This document shows, one piece after another, positions 8,557 to 18,504 of a DNA stretch of 64,000 nucleotides (position 1 is the first letter of the stretch; each line of letters begins with the position of its first letter). Location of the stretch: NCBI RefSeq assembly GCF_030915505.1, contig NZ_CP133265.1, positions 248,001 through 312,000 of the forward strand, read 5' to 3'. The position numbers and the translations under genes were made by a program. Under the pieces are notes generated by a model, which worked only from the letters and a program-made list of their open reading frames with translations, was not told where the DNA came from and did no database searches. This DNA is from Neobacillus sp. OS1-2 (GTDB taxonomy: Bacteria > Bacillota > Bacilli > Bacillales > Cytobacillaceae).

Positions 8557-9846
8557 TTAGTGGATAAGGTTATTTAAATGGTCGAAAAAGTTTGGGTAGG
8601 ATACCGAGATGGCTTCGGATTGCTCCAGTTCAACATCGTTCTTACATAAAAGGGCAGCAATTGAGAGCATCATTCCAATTCGATGATCTCCATGACTAGA
8701 TACACTGCCACCATCTAAAGGTGTTTTTCCGTGGATAATCATTCCATCGTCTGTCGCTTCAATCGAAGCACCCAATTTCCTTAATTCTTGGACAACAGTA
8801 TCAATGCGATTGGTTTCTTTTACCTTTAATTCTTCAGCATCCTTTATCACGGTTGTACCGTCAGCCTGTGTTGCAAGGAGCGCAATTATCGGAATTTCAT
8901 CAATTAGTTTAGGTATTAACTCACCTTCAACAACCGTACCTTTAAGATTTGAAGTCTTAATAATCAGGTCACCAACTGGTTCAAATGAGTCATCTTCCTT
9001 TTGAACAATCTCTAAATCCGCGCCCATTTTCTTCATTACTTCGATAATTCCTGTTCGCGTTGGATTGAGTCCGACATTTTTTAAAACAATTTCACCCTCT
9101 GGAATAATGGCCCCGGCAACAAGGAAGAAGGCTGCTGAGGATATATCACCCGGAACATGTATGGTTGCCGCTTTCAGACTTTGTCCGCCTATGACAGTAA
9201 TTGTTTTATTATCTTTATCAATTTTTCCACCAAATTTTCGGATCATTCTTTCCGTATGATCACGGGTTTCAGCGGGTTCGACAATCTTACATTCTCCCTC
9301 AGCTTGCAGCCCTGCTAAAATTAACGCGGACTTTACCTGTGCGCTAGCCACAGGAAGCTCGTATTGGATTGGTGTTAACTGCCCTCCACGGATTGAAATA
9401 GGAGTAAAGGCCCCGTCGTTTCGCCCGTCAATCCTTGTTCCCATTAAAGCTAATGGGCTCGTTACCCTTGTCATAGGCCTTTTTCCGATTGACTCATCCC
9501 CCACCAAAGTCGAGAAAAATGGTCTTCCGGCCAATATCCCCATTAATAACCGAATAGTAGTCCCAGAGTTCCCCACATCCAAGACCTCATTAGGTTCTGT
9601 TAATCCTTCAAAACCATTACCGATAATCCGAAGGCCGTCATCCACTTCCTCAATTGTGACCCCAAGCTTTTGAAAGCACGATATGGTACTTAAACAGTCA
9701 TCCCCTGGCAAAAAGTTAGTAATCTTTGTTTCGCCATGTGCAATCGATCCAAACATAACCGATCTATGCGAGATGGATTTATCTCCTGGGATCGTAATCT
9801 CACCAAATAATCGCTTTATATTCGTTTTCAGTATCAATGATGTCAT
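8557..9846 (-). CDS. aroA: 3-phosphoshikimate 1-carboxyvinyltransferase (EPSP synthase)
   Basis: The 429-aa enzyme joins shikimate-3-phosphate and PEP to give EPSP, the sixth shikimate step (named aroE in B. subtilis). Both family signatures are present: [15 protein letters not shown] near residue 20 and [16 protein letters not shown] near 93. The active-site region KVKETNRI lies near 340 and a C-terminal GDHRIGMM near 385. Length is normal. The ATG follows AAAGGTGA. Last gene of the aroC-aroB-aroH-hisC-tyrA-aroA run, 25 nt after tyrA. Confidence 0.97.
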   Translation of the reverse strand: MTSLILKTNIKRLFGEITIPGDKSISHRSVMFGSIAHGETKITNFLPGDDCLSTISCFQKLGVTIEEVDDGLRIIGNGFEGLTEPNEVLDVGNSGTTIRLLMGILAGRPFFSTLVGDESIGKRPMTRVTSPLALMGTRIDGRNDGAFTPISIRGGQLTPIQYELPVASAQVKSALILAGLQAEGECKIVEPAETRDHTERMIRKFGGKIDKDNKTITVIGGQSLKAATIHVPGDISSAAFFLVAGAIIPEGEIVLKNVGLNPTRTGIIEVMKKMGADLEIVQKEDDSFEPVGDLIIKTSNLKGTVVEGELIPKLIDEIPIIALLATQADGTTVIKDAEELKVKETNRIDTVVQELRKLGASIEATDDGMIIHGKTPLDGGSVSSHGDHRIGMMLSIAALLCKNDVELEQSEAISVSYPNFFDHLNNLIH

Positions 9847-9871
9847 TAAAAATCACCTTTTTAAAATCATT

Positions 9872-10978
9872 TTATATTCCAATTGAAGTTGAATAGCTTG
9901 AATAACTGCCAATACACCGTCCTGCCCTTTGCCGATCCTCTTCCGTCTGAAAGCTAATGACTAAGACTCCATTTATATCTTCCCGCGTTTCAAGAATGCG
10001 GATGTTAGTGATGCTGATTCTTTCCTTCGCTAAAAAGCCCGTTATTTCTGAAACGACGCCGGGGTAATCTGGTATATCGACAAACAAATCATAAAATGCA
10101 GGTATCGCCCCTTTTTCTTTTTGAGGCAAACCATCTCGGAATTGCTTTGCCTGTTGAAAATAATCAAAAATAGCGGCACTATTTTCCTTTTCTAACAAGG
10201 TTTTAACCCCATTCATTTCGATCTGCCATTGATCTAGGAGTTCAATTAGTATCTCACGGTTGTGCAGTAAAATATCTTTCCACATTGCCGGACTGCTTGA
10301 CGCAATACGTGTGATATCCCTAAATCCGCCTGCCGCGAGACGAGGGATGAGTCCTTCTGCCTCGGCTAGCTTTTCCGTTTGCCTAACAATCGATGCCGCA
10401 ATAATATGCGGAAAATGACTGACAATACCTGTTAAATAATCATGATTTCCTGGGGTGATAGTTAAGAATTTTGCATTGGTCCCGATTAACCATTCCTTTA
10501 ATCGTTCAACCCTTGACCCTTCAATATATTCTTCAGGAGTTAAGAGATAAAAGGCGTTTTCGAATAATATCTCTTTTGCGGCAGAAACACCGCTTTTATG
10601 TGAACCTGCCATAGGATGTCCACCAATAAACGTAATTCCCTTTTTCGTTAAACTGGCCGCACTCTCAACAATTTTGCTTTTTGTACTGCCGGTATCTGTT
10701 ACGATCACCTCAGGATTAAGTGGAAGTTCAGATAAAAGCCGGATGATGTTCTTCGTTTCATTCACTGGTGCCGCAATAATGATTAAATCAGCATCGATGG
10801 CACCATCATCAATATTTTCCGCTATTTCATCTATAACTCCCAGCATTTTCGCAAGTCTTGCCTGTTCACCATTTATATCAAATCCTACGACAACAGCTTC
10901 ATGGTGCTCCTTCTTAACACACAATGCTAAGGAACCGCCAATCAAGCCCAAGCCAATTACAAAAACACGGCCATTCAA
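9872..10978 (-). CDS. tyrA: Prephenate dehydrogenase
   Basis: The 368-aa enzyme oxidatively decarboxylates prephenate to 4-hydroxyphenylpyruvate for tyrosine synthesis. A Rossmann NAD motif GLGLIGGSLAL starts near residue 9, the catalytic His region GGHPMAGSHKSG is near 118, and residues 295-365 form a C-terminal ACT domain (FVDIPDYPGVVSEI) likely to sense tyrosine. The start is TTG after GAGGGGATTTACA. It lies 11 nt downstream of hisC in the operon. Confidence 0.96.
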   Translation of the reverse strand: MNGRVFVIGLGLIGGSLALCVKKEHHEAVVVGFDINGEQARLAKMLGVIDEIAENIDDGAIDADLIIIAAPVNETKNIIRLLSELPLNPEVIVTDTGSTKSKIVESAASLTKKGITFIGGHPMAGSHKSGVSAAKEILFENAFYLLTPEEYIEGSRVERLKEWLIGTNAKFLTITPGNHDYLTGIVSHFPHIIAASIVRQTEKLAEAEGLIPRLAAGGFRDITRIASSSPAMWKDILLHNREILIELLDQWQIEMNGVKTLLEKENSAAIFDYFQQAKQFRDGLPQKEKGAIPAFYDLFVDIPDYPGVVSEITGFLAKERISITNIRILETREDINGVLVISFQTEEDRQRAGRCIGSYSSYSTSIGI

Positions 10979-10989
10979 TGTAAATCCCC

Positions 10990-12078
10990 TCAGTTCGCTT
11001 CTAAAAATTCACCTAATGCCTTAAGGACCCCTTCGTTTTGCTCAGACGAGCCAACTGTTATTCTGACCGCTGTCGGGAAGCCAAGGGCTTTTCCGGAGCG
11101 CACAATAAATCCTTTTGCTTGCAAATATTGAAAAATTTCATCACCATCGATTTTACTATCAATTAAAATAAAATTGGTCTGTGAAGGATAAAATTTAAGT
11201 TGATATTGCTCGCAGAAGTCATAAAACTGTGTTAGACCCTGTCTGTTTTTATCTCGGCAAACTTCAACAAATTCCTGGTCCTTAATTGCTTCACTGGCTG
11301 CTAATTGACCTAACGAATTCACATTGAACGGTTCTCTAACCGGTTCAAGTGCTTTAATAATGGCGGGATTAGCCACTCCATAGCCAACTCTTAGAGCTGC
11401 AAGTCCATATATTTTAGAAAAAGTCCGAAGCACAATTAAATTTTCATACTTACGCGTTAAACTAATGGCGTCATAGTAATCTTCCGCAACTACATATTCA
11501 TAATAGGCCTCATCGAGCACCACAAGGATATGTTGCGGAACCTGTTCTAAAAATGGAATTAACTTGTTCTCCGGTATATATGTACCCGTCGGATTATTAG
11601 GACTGCAGACCCATATGACATTTGTTGACTCGTCAATTGCTTGTAGCATGGCATTAAGATCATGTTCTCCGTTGATAAGAGGAATTTCGTTAATGATTGC
11701 CCCCTCAATTACAGCATTGTGCTTATATTGCGAGAATGTTGGGGTTGCCATGATCGTGCTGGCATTCGGATGCAAAAGTGCCCTTGAAATGATTTGAATT
11801 AAATTATCAGAGCCATTGCCTAATATAAGCTCTTCCTCTTTGACCTGTAAAAATGCTGCAAGTGTTTCTCGTAAATGTGTAGCGTAGCCATCAGGATAAA
11901 GGGCTAAACTTGCAGGATAGGATTGAAGAGCGGTAAGTGCCTGTTCCGAACATCCAAACGGATTTTCATTCGATGCCAGTTTGACAATCCGATCCAAGTT
12001 AAATTGTTTTTTTACCGCCTCAATTGATTTTCCAGGTTGATAGGGAGTCAGTGATAAGACTCTCTCTTTCCATCTCAT
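10990..12078 (-). CDS. hisC: Histidinol-phosphate/aromatic aminotransferase
   Basis: A 362-aa class-II PLP aminotransferase. The PLP lysine lies in RTFSKIYGLAALRVGYG (near 220), with SNENPFG near 39 and the VCSPNNPTG loop near 155. In Bacillus this enzyme serves both histidine synthesis and the final transamination to Phe and Tyr, which fits its position between aroH and tyrA. The frame is open to a GTG at 12087; I prefer the ATG at 12078 because GGAG is eight bases upstream and the resulting MRWKERV N-terminus matches the family. Confidence 0.95.
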   Translation of the reverse strand: MRWKERVLSLTPYQPGKSIEAVKKQFNLDRIVKLASNENPFGCSEQALTALQSYPASLALYPDGYATHLRETLAAFLQVKEEELILGNGSDNLIQIISRALLHPNASTIMATPTFSQYKHNAVIEGAIINEIPLINGEHDLNAMLQAIDESTNVIWVCSPNNPTGTYIPENKLIPFLEQVPQHILVVLDEAYYEYVVAEDYYDAISLTRKYENLIVLRTFSKIYGLAALRVGYGVANPAIIKALEPVREPFNVNSLGQLAASEAIKDQEFVEVCRDKNRQGLTQFYDFCEQYQLKFYPSQTNFILIDSKIDGDEIFQYLQAKGFIVRSGKALGFPTAVRITVGSSEQNEGVLKALGEFLEAN

Positions 12079-12118
12079 TTTTCCCACTCCATTCGATCTG
12101 ATTTATAAGATTCTATTA

Positions 12119-12490
12119 CTACACTAAACTACTGCCAAGGTCTGGTCTTAGCACCTTTGCATCCTTTAAATATACATGGACAATTTCTTCCTGTGGTTTG
12201 CCTGTATTTACGTGCATCATAATTCTTACGCACATTTCCAGAGAATTAGGAACAGGAATTTCCCGCATACACATTACTGGTACATACGTCCATCCTGCAA
12301 ATTTCCGCAATGCCTTAGCAGGGAACGCCGCATTAACATCCTCAGTGGTAGAGATCAAAATCGAGGCGACGGTATCGGGTTGAATATGATTAACTTCAAT
12401 TAATTTAGCCAGAAGCTCCTCTGTCGCAGAGACAATGGCTTCTTCAGTATTTGTGCTAACCGTCGTTGCTCCCCTCACCCCTCTAATCAT
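12119..12490 (-). CDS. aroH: Chorismate mutase (AroH class)
   Basis: The 123-aa protein begins MIRGVRGATTVSTNTEEAI, typical of the trimeric AroH-class mutase that turns chorismate into prephenate. Arg residues near positions 4, 7 and 90 correspond to the known substrate-binding positions. The small ACMREIPVPNSL-type core is present near 76. In B. subtilis trpEDCFBA follows this gene; here hisC follows after a 40-nt gap. Upstream aroB is 21 nt away. Confidence 0.96.
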   Translation of the reverse strand: MIRGVRGATTVSTNTEEAIVSATEELLAKLIEVNHIQPDTVASILISTTEDVNAAFPAKALRKFAGWTYVPVMCMREIPVPNSLEMCVRIMMHVNTGKPQEEIVHVYLKDAKVLRPDLGSSLV

Positions 12491-12511
12491 GAAAAATCCC
12501 CCTTTTTTGAA

Positions 12512-13582
12512 TTAAAAACTTTTTAGTTCTTCCAATAATACTGTTTCATTTATTTCCAGCAGCCTAGGCTGTCCTACTTCATCCAATAAGACAAAGTGAA
12601 TGGACTCGCCTACAGACTTTTTATCCTGTTTCATTTTGCTAATCAGGCTTTCAAACGATAGTTGCGCGGGTATGGTGGTTACATACCCCAACGTTTTAAC
12701 CCATTCAATAAACTCGTTTAATTGGAATGAAAGCCCCAGCAGTTTTTGGCTTAATTTTAATGCAAAAATCATCCCAATCATAACCGCTTCCCCATGGGTA
12801 AAGTTCCCATACCCCATTTCTGCTTCAATGGCATGTCCAAGTGTATGCCCTAAATTCAAAAAGGCGCGGACACCTGTTTCTCTTTCATCCTCTGAGACAA
12901 ATTCGTTTTTTATTCTTATCCCCTTTACCAAAGAGCCTGATATTTGCGTCAATGGTAAAGAATGCAAATCCTGAATATTTGTCTTTAACCATTGATAGAA
13001 ATCCGGATCCGCAATAAGGGCATGTTTAATAACCTCAGCAAACCCCGATCGGATTTCCTGAATTGGCAACGTTTTTAACAGTTCCAAATCATAAAAAACA
13101 GCTTCAGGCTGATAAAAAGCTCCAATCATATTCTTTCCAAGTGGATGATTGATTGCTACTTTCCCACCCACAGCACTATCATGCGCTAGGATGGTGGTAG
13201 GAACTTGTATAAATGGGACGCCCCGCATATAGGAGGCAGCAACAAAACCCGTTAAATCCCCTATTGCACCGCCGCCGAATGAAAGAATGACAGATTTCCG
13301 ATCCAAGCGGTTTTCGAGTGCGGTTGATAAGGCATCATAAAATACTTCAAAAGTTTTTGCCTTTTCACCACTCGGTGCGGTAAATACCACTGGATTCCAC
13401 TGTTTTAAAGTGAACAATAATTTTTCAAGATGAATTTTTGCAACAGTTTCGTCTGTTATAATTAATATTCGTGTAAGATCAGTAAAATGATTGGTTAAAA
13501 AGGGGCTAAGCTCCTTTCTAACCCCTTCGCCAACAAATACAGGGTATTTTTTTGAGGCTGTTTCGATTTGAATGGTTTCCAT
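12512..13582 (-). CDS. aroB: 3-dehydroquinate synthase
   Basis: A 356-aa NAD- and metal-dependent enzyme of the second shikimate step. The glycine-rich GGGAIGDLTGFVAASYMRG (near 103) binds NAD, and NLGHTLGHAIEAE (near 243) with a later His (FTHGEAV) supplies metal ligands. Its ATG overlaps the aroC stop by one base (TAATG), so translation is probably coupled. Length is normal. Confidence 0.97.
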   Translation of the reverse strand: METIQIETASKKYPVFVGEGVRKELSPFLTNHFTDLTRILIITDETVAKIHLEKLLFTLKQWNPVVFTAPSGEKAKTFEVFYDALSTALENRLDRKSVILSFGGGAIGDLTGFVAASYMRGVPFIQVPTTILAHDSAVGGKVAINHPLGKNMIGAFYQPEAVFYDLELLKTLPIQEIRSGFAEVIKHALIADPDFYQWLKTNIQDLHSLPLTQISGSLVKGIRIKNEFVSEDERETGVRAFLNLGHTLGHAIEAEMGYGNFTHGEAVMIGMIFALKLSQKLLGLSFQLNEFIEWVKTLGYVTTIPAQLSFESLISKMKQDKKSVGESIHFVLLDEVGQPRLLEINETVLLEELKSF

Positions 13583-14760
13583 TAAAACTCCCTCGCATAT
13601 TCACGCTGTCTATTTATTTCTTCAGCGAAGGTATCAAAACGGTCACTGTAAAATTGTTCAACAAGGGCATTCGCAAGCTCCCAAGCTACGACATGCTCTG
13701 CTACAACGGCTGCAGCAGGTACAGCACAACTATCAGATCGTTCAACACTCGCAGCAAACGGCTCTTTCGTTTCGATATCAACACTCATTAATGGTTTATA
13801 TAGTGTTGGGATTGGTTTCATTACACCTCTGACTACAATAGGCATCCCTGTGGTCATCCCGCCTTCGAACCCGCCAAGCCGGTTTGTCTTGCGGTAATAT
13901 CCTCTTTTCTGGTCCCAAAGAATCTCATCATGGACTTCACTTCCAGGCTTTCTTGCCGCTTCAAACCCTATACCAATCTCTACACCTTTAAATGCATTAA
14001 TACTCATAATAGCTGCCGCTAATTTCCCATCTAATTTACGATCGTAATGAACATAGCTTCCTACTCCAGCCGGCATTCCTGTCGCAATAACCTCAACAAC
14101 CCCGCCAATGGAGTCACCGTTTTTCTTTGCTTCATCGATTGCATTCATCATTTCCTGCTCTACATTTGGATCTGCAACTCTTACCGGAGAACTTTCTGTA
14201 CGCTCTTTTAAGTTAGCTATCGTTAAGGAAGGATCTACATTTGCCTTAATTCCGCCAATTTCGATCACATGTGCAACAAGTTCAACTCCTAATAAGGATA
14301 AAAGCTTTTTGGCAACAGCACCTGCAGCCACTCGAACGGTTGTCTCCCGTGCTGAAGACCTCTCCAGAACATTTCTCATATCCCGATGACCATATTTAAT
14401 CGCACCATTTAAATCAGCATGTCCAGGTCTTGCCCGAGTTACCTTTCGCTTTATTTCTTCCTCTTCACCTTCTTCAATAGCCTCAATACCCATAATTTTT
14501 GTCCAGTGCTTCCAGTCATTATTTTTCACGACTAAAGCAATTGGCGAACCAAGTGTTTTTCCATGACGAACACCAGAAACAATTTCTGCAGTATCTTTTT
14601 CTATTTGCATGCGTCTTCCACGGCCATGACCTTTTTGGCGTCTAGCCAGTTCATCGTTAATATCTGTGGCCTCTAGCGGCATTCCTGCTGGCAGACCCTC
14701 TAAAATTGTAGTCAGCTGCGGCCCATGGGATTCCCCAGCCGTTAGGTATCTCATTCCCAT
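13582..14760 (-). CDS. aroC: Chorismate synthase
   Basis: A 392-aa FMN-dependent enzyme converting EPSP to chorismate (aroF in B. subtilis). Signatures: [14 protein letters not shown] at the N-terminus, [20 protein letters not shown] near 128-147, [15 protein letters not shown] near 152 and the [10 protein letters not shown] region near 283. First gene of the aromatic operon. Two ATGs are close (14760 and 14754); the first has AAGGGGG at seven bases, while family proteins often begin at the second (MRYLTAGES). No cheR lies between this gene and ndk, unlike B. subtilis. I did not find a promoter good enough to call. Confidence 0.97.
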   Translation of the reverse strand: MGMRYLTAGESHGPQLTTILEGLPAGMPLEATDINDELARRQKGHGRGRRMQIEKDTAEIVSGVRHGKTLGSPIALVVKNNDWKHWTKIMGIEAIEEGEEEEIKRKVTRARPGHADLNGAIKYGHRDMRNVLERSSARETTVRVAAGAVAKKLLSLLGVELVAHVIEIGGIKANVDPSLTIANLKERTESSPVRVADPNVEQEMMNAIDEAKKNGDSIGGVVEVIATGMPAGVGSYVHYDRKLDGKLAAAIMSINAFKGVEIGIGFEAARKPGSEVHDEILWDQKRGYYRKTNRLGGFEGGMTTGMPIVVRGVMKPIPTLYKPLMSVDIETKEPFAASVERSDSCAVPAAAVVAEHVVAWELANALVEQFYSDRFDTFAEEINRQREYAREF

Positions 14761-14861
14761 ACTCTTTCCCCCTTCAACTCATTAAAGAATTATGTATCAA
14801 TATATCATATCATGCTTAATAAACATAGTATAATAATTCAGATAATTTTTGAATACGATTA

Positions 14862-14900
14862 CAAAAAAGGCACTTGTATCGTTAAATACAAGTGCCTTTT
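14862..14900 (-). terminator. Terminator downstream of ndk
   Basis: A strong stem AAAGGCACTTGTAT/ATACAAGTGCCTTT (14866-14900) is followed on the minus strand by six T. It separates ndk from the aromatic operon, so aroC must have its own promoter. Confidence 0.85.
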
Positions 14901-14910
14901 ACATGTTAGA

Positions 14911-15357
14911 TTAATAAATCCATTCGTTGACTACCTTAGAGTACTCGACTACCCCAGTATCTTTAAAAAACAAACCAATTTCACGCTCTGCACTAGCAGG
15001 TGAATCAGAACCATGAATCACATTCTTACCGACTGTTAGACCAAAGTCTCCACGAATAGTTCCAGGTGCTGCATCCTTTGGATTCGTTGCTCCCATCATT
15101 TGACGAGCGGTAGCAATTACATTCTCTCCTTGCCATACCATAGCGAAAACTGGGCCGGAAGTAATGAAATCTACTAATTCTCCAAAGAATGGACGTTCCT
15201 TATGCTCACCATAATGTTCTTCAGCAAGCTCAGTTGGAATGCTCATTAATTTAGCCCCAACTAATTGAAAGCCCTTTCTTTCAAAACGTGCAACGATTTC
15301 TCCAATAAGATTCCGCTGTACTCCATCTGGCTTGACCATTAAAAAAGTTTTTTCCAT
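14911..15357 (-). CDS. ndk: Nucleoside diphosphate kinase
   Basis: The 148-aa enzyme moves the gamma phosphate of ATP onto nucleoside diphosphates. [17 protein letters not shown] at the N-terminus and the phospho-His motif [16 protein letters not shown] (His near 115) are diagnostic. The open frame reaches 15450, but the ATG at 15357 has an AGGAG site and gives the family length. In B. subtilis cheR sits just downstream; here it is absent and the gene ends at a terminator. Confidence 0.97.
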   Translation of the reverse strand: MEKTFLMVKPDGVQRNLIGEIVARFERKGFQLVGAKLMSIPTELAEEHYGEHKERPFFGELVDFITSGPVFAMVWQGENVIATARQMMGATNPKDAAPGTIRGDFGLTVGKNVIHGSDSPASAEREIGLFFKDTGVVEYSKVVNEWIY

Positions 15358-15488
15358 GAATTCCACTCCTAATTGATTATGTATATTGATTGTATCTTCA
15401 GAGAACAATCCATGGAAAATGTTATCACTTTTTTGAATATTTAGCAACATGGTAATGTTTAGGCTCTTTTTTTAATTCTAGGATATAT

Positions 15489-16451
15489 CTAGAATTTCCG
15501 CCTGCCAATATATTTCGCAATATCCTGCAGTGTTTTTTTTGCTTTATTTTCTGGCAGTTCTTCTAATATAGCCAACGCTTTATTTAAATACTGATCACTT
15601 AAAGCAAATGATTTCTCGATGGCACCAGATTGTTTGATAAGAGAAATAATAGTAGAAATTTCCTTGGGGGTCATATTCTCATTTACTTTTTCAATTTCCC
15701 TCTTAATCTCGTCCGTTTCCATTGCGAAAAGAGCCGGTGCCGTAATATTCCCTTGCAAAAGATCACTGCCCGCGGGCTTTCCTAATGCCTTCTCAGTTGA
15801 AGTAAAATCTAAAATATCATCGATGATTTGATAAGACATTCCCACATAATAACCAAAACGGAATAGCCGCTTATGAAAGACTTCTTCTACCCCCGAAGCA
15901 ATTGCCCCTAATTGGCAGCTTACTGCAATTAACAAAGCTGTTTTCCTTTTAATACGACGAAGATAATCCCGAAGGTTTTGATTAAATCGGTATTTGTCTT
16001 TAATCTGCTGAATTTCCCCTACTGTTACTTCAACAATGGTGTTTGCCAGTATTTTATGGGCAGCAGGTTTATCGATATTTGTCATTAATTCTAACGCAAG
16101 GGCAAAAACAAAGTCGCCGGTATACATCGCAATTTTATTATCCCATTTTGATTTGACTGTTGGCTGGCCTCTGCGGAGATCCGCATCATCAATAACATCA
16201 TCATGGACAAGGGACGCCATATGAATGAGTTCAAGAGCCACAGCAACATTTTTCATTACATGTATATCATATTGGCCAAATTTACCTGCAAGTAAAACAA
16301 AAACAGGACGAATTCTTTTTCCTCCGGCTTGTAAGGTATGCATTGAAGCCTGTTTCAAAAGAATAGACTCAGTTTGTATTGTCTCTTCCAGTTCTTTTTC
16401 GATTATGTTAATATCCGAATTCAAAAATGAATACATCATTTTTAATTTCAT
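15489..16451 (-). CDS. hepT: Heptaprenyl diphosphate synthase component II
   Basis: A 320-aa trans-polyprenyl synthase making the C35 side chain of menaquinone-7. The first aspartate-rich motif (VHDDVIDDADLRRG near 84) and the second (QIIDDILDFTSTEKALGKP near 213) bind the allylic diphosphate through magnesium. GGKRIRP near 43 is the IPP site. It needs HepS (17203-18015), which is encoded in the same hepS-menG-hepT cluster. The ATG follows GGGTGA. Confidence 0.95.
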   Translation of the reverse strand: MKLKMMYSFLNSDINIIEKELEETIQTESILLKQASMHTLQAGGKRIRPVFVLLAGKFGQYDIHVMKNVAVALELIHMASLVHDDVIDDADLRRGQPTVKSKWDNKIAMYTGDFVFALALELMTNIDKPAAHKILANTIVEVTVGEIQQIKDKYRFNQNLRDYLRRIKRKTALLIAVSCQLGAIASGVEEVFHKRLFRFGYYVGMSYQIIDDILDFTSTEKALGKPAGSDLLQGNITAPALFAMETDEIKREIEKVNENMTPKEISTIISLIKQSGAIEKSFALSDQYLNKALAILEELPENKAKKTLQDIAKYIGRRKF

Positions 16452-16494
16452 ACGTATTCACCCAGCTTTTCATCCTGTCTTCAACTATAAAGAA

Positions 16495-17199
16495 TTAATT
16501 TTTTTTGCCGATATGCACAGCCGCCGCACCGCCACTATAACTCTTGAATTTTACGTCTTTAAAGCCAGCTTGCTCAAACATTTTGGCAAGCTCCTTCATT
16601 CCTGGAAAATCGCGTGCGGATTCATGGAGCCACGCATATTCCCGAAAGCTTTTCGCTAACAACTTTCCAAATAACGGCATAATATAGCGGAAGTAAAAAT
16701 AATAAAGCTGCTTATATCCGACTAAAGTAGGCTGTGACGTTTCAAGACAAACAGCAATTCCTCCCGGTTTAACCACGCGATGCATTTCTTTCAATACCTG
16801 CATGTAATCCGGAACATTCCTTAACCCAAAACCAATCGTTACATAATCAAAACTGTTATCAGGGAAAGGAAGTTCCATTGCGTTACCATGGATTAAATGA
16901 ACCTGTTTCAGCCCAAGTCCTTTAACCTTCTCAATCCCTACATTTAACATATTTTGACTAAAGTCTAAACCTGTTACTTCCCCATTAGTGCCAACTGCCT
17001 CAGCCAAGGCAATGGTCCAATCGGCCGTTCCGCAACAAACATCAAGAGCTTTTGAACCAGGCTTAACATTCATTCTTTTCATGGTGTCTTTTCGCCACTT
17101 AATGTGCTGCTGAAAACTAATAACCGAGTTCATTTTATCGTAGTTATCAGATATCTTTTCAAACACATTATGAACGCGTTGTTCTTTCGATTGCTGCAT
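16495..17199 (-). CDS. menG: Demethylmenaquinone methyltransferase
   Basis: The 234-aa UbiE/MenG-type methyltransferase carries out the last step of menaquinone synthesis. The SAM motif [17 protein letters not shown] is near residue 48, [11 protein letters not shown] near 74, and [25 protein letters not shown] near 118-142. It lies 3 nt after hepS and upstream of hepT, which places side-chain synthesis and ring methylation together. Also called menH or ubiE. Confidence 0.97.
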   Translation of the reverse strand: MQQSKEQRVHNVFEKISDNYDKMNSVISFQQHIKWRKDTMKRMNVKPGSKALDVCCGTADWTIALAEAVGTNGEVTGLDFSQNMLNVGIEKVKGLGLKQVHLIHGNAMELPFPDNSFDYVTIGFGLRNVPDYMQVLKEMHRVVKPGGIAVCLETSQPTLVGYKQLYYFYFRYIMPLFGKLLAKSFREYAWLHESARDFPGMKELAKMFEQAGFKDVKFKSYSGGAAAVHIGKKN

Positions 17200-17202
17200 G
17201 AT

Positions 17203-18015
17203 TTACCCTTCTTCCACAAAAGATTTTGCATTTGGCTGAAATTGCTTCAACAGTAACGAAACCCTATTTTCAAGCAGGTCATTTAAATAAGGGAGCTGTT
17301 TTAATCCCTTTTCAATCACTTGTTTCGAAAGTTCCAAATAGTGGTCGCAAACCTGTACTAGGTGATTCCGCTGTCCACTTGACAATTCTTCCAGCCTTGC
17401 TTCATTACCAGGGAAGCTCATGATCTTCAATGATTCAAATAAAACGGATCTTTCCGATTGAAAATATTGCTTTTTTTCATGCAGTAACCGTTTAAACAAA
17501 AATAAATGAGCAAGAAAATCATTACAAAAATCTACCTTGAAATAATCAGAGAGCTTTGTTAGCAATGAACTTTCAATCCGCATAATGCTTGTCATCAATC
17601 TTTCTATTCCCTCAAGTTTATTATGGTAAATAAAAATCTTATTTTCATTGACCTCTTTGACCCCTTTTGAAAGGGATTTAATCATCATGATATCTTCCGA
17701 TTCAGCAAGCAGTTTATAATACAAACCACTGAAATAATCCCCGGCAAGAACAGTTAATTGACGACTTTTTTCATCCTTTGATGCATTGGAAATATGTTCA
17801 TGGGTATCAAGGGCAATTTGTATTAACATCGTTGACAATGCATAGTTCTTGATTTTGCTAAAGGACAATTCGAGTCGGTCCATTATGGAGATGAGGATAA
17901 GGAGCTTATCTTCATCAATAATTGGAGTTTCAATATATGCGAGCAAATATGAGTCATAGGCCCTTTTTTCAATCTGCTCCCTGATAATTGTATATTTTTG
18001 TCGAATATCCTGCAC
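17203..18015 (-). CDS. hepS: Heptaprenyl diphosphate synthase component I
   Basis: A 270-aa helical regulatory partner of HepT that sets chain length. It lacks DDxxD motifs, as expected for component I (IETPIIDEDKLLILI near 30, then alpha-helical). The frame is open to a GTG at 18024; I chose the GTG at 18015, which follows AAGGGTGAT and gives MQDI, as in known HepS proteins. A leader of about 110 nt precedes it. Start choice is inferred. Confidence 0.9.
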   Translation of the reverse strand: MQDIRQKYTIIREQIEKRAYDSYLLAYIETPIIDEDKLLILISIMDRLELSFSKIKNYALSTMLIQIALDTHEHISNASKDEKSRQLTVLAGDYFSGLYYKLLAESEDIMMIKSLSKGVKEVNENKIFIYHNKLEGIERLMTSIMRIESSLLTKLSDYFKVDFCNDFLAHLFLFKRLLHEKKQYFQSERSVLFESLKIMSFPGNEARLEELSSGQRNHLVQVCDHYLELSKQVIEKGLKQLPYLNDLLENRVSLLLKQFQPNAKSFVEEG

Positions 18016-18134
18016 GCTAATCACCCTTGCTTCCCCGAAGTAAAATATTTATGTACTTAATTTTCTATTTAAAGGAAAAACTCGTGCCCATAATGAAGAA
18101 AAAATAAACATCTGGCTCCTATAAGGCAGACATC

Positions 18135-18143
18135 ATTATAACA
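18135..18143 (-). promoter_or_regulatory. Extended -10 promoter for hepS-menG-hepT
   Basis: The minus strand reads TGTTATAAT: a perfect TATAAT with the upstream TG of an extended -10. The -35 region (TGCCCA) is weak. The inferred transcript has a leader of about 110 nt with a small imperfect stem (TCTG/CAGA) before a T-rich run. Confidence 0.55.
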
Positions 18144-18229
18144 TAAAAGGCATCATATGGGCAGGATTTCACAAAATAATCATCTCAATGCTTCATTGAA
18201 TTATGACCAATTTGGTAAAGATACGATTC

Positions 18230-18466
18230 TTATTTCTTCATTTCACTTTCAAGTTCACCAAGCTGTGTCAAAATTTTTGCATTTCCCCTAATTTTAATTG
18301 CTGAAGTATGCTCAGTAAATTGAGCGATAAGAACTTCTCCTTTATCAAGCTTTTCTGAATGATGAAATTTCGTATCTGTTCCTCGTGTTAATCCAATAAC
18401 ATTGACACCATCCTCGATAGCTTTTATGACAATGTAATCATTATTTTGCTGATTGCGCTTTTCCAT
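18230..18466 (-). CDS. mtrB: Tryptophan RNA-binding attenuation protein (TRAP)
   Basis: A 78-aa subunit of the 11-mer ring that binds tryptophan and GAG/UAG repeats in RNA. The body ([51 protein letters not shown]) matches TRAP almost residue for residue, including the RNA-binding Lys/Arg positions ([14 protein letters not shown]). The ATG at 18466 follows GGGGTGAT. It is downstream of folE as in B. subtilis, but no trp operon lies in the neighbouring aromatic operon of this window. Confidence 0.97.
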   Translation of the reverse strand: MEKRNQQNNDYIVIKAIEDGVNVIGLTRGTDTKFHHSEKLDKGEVLIAQFTEHTSAIKIRGNAKILTQLGELESEMKK

Positions 18467-18504
18467 TCTAATCACCCCAAATATATTAGAAATTGCCGTT
18501 ACTA

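Noticed and set aside
16225-16659. 144-codon plus-strand open frame
   Set aside because: Antisense across hepT and menG ends; no family features.
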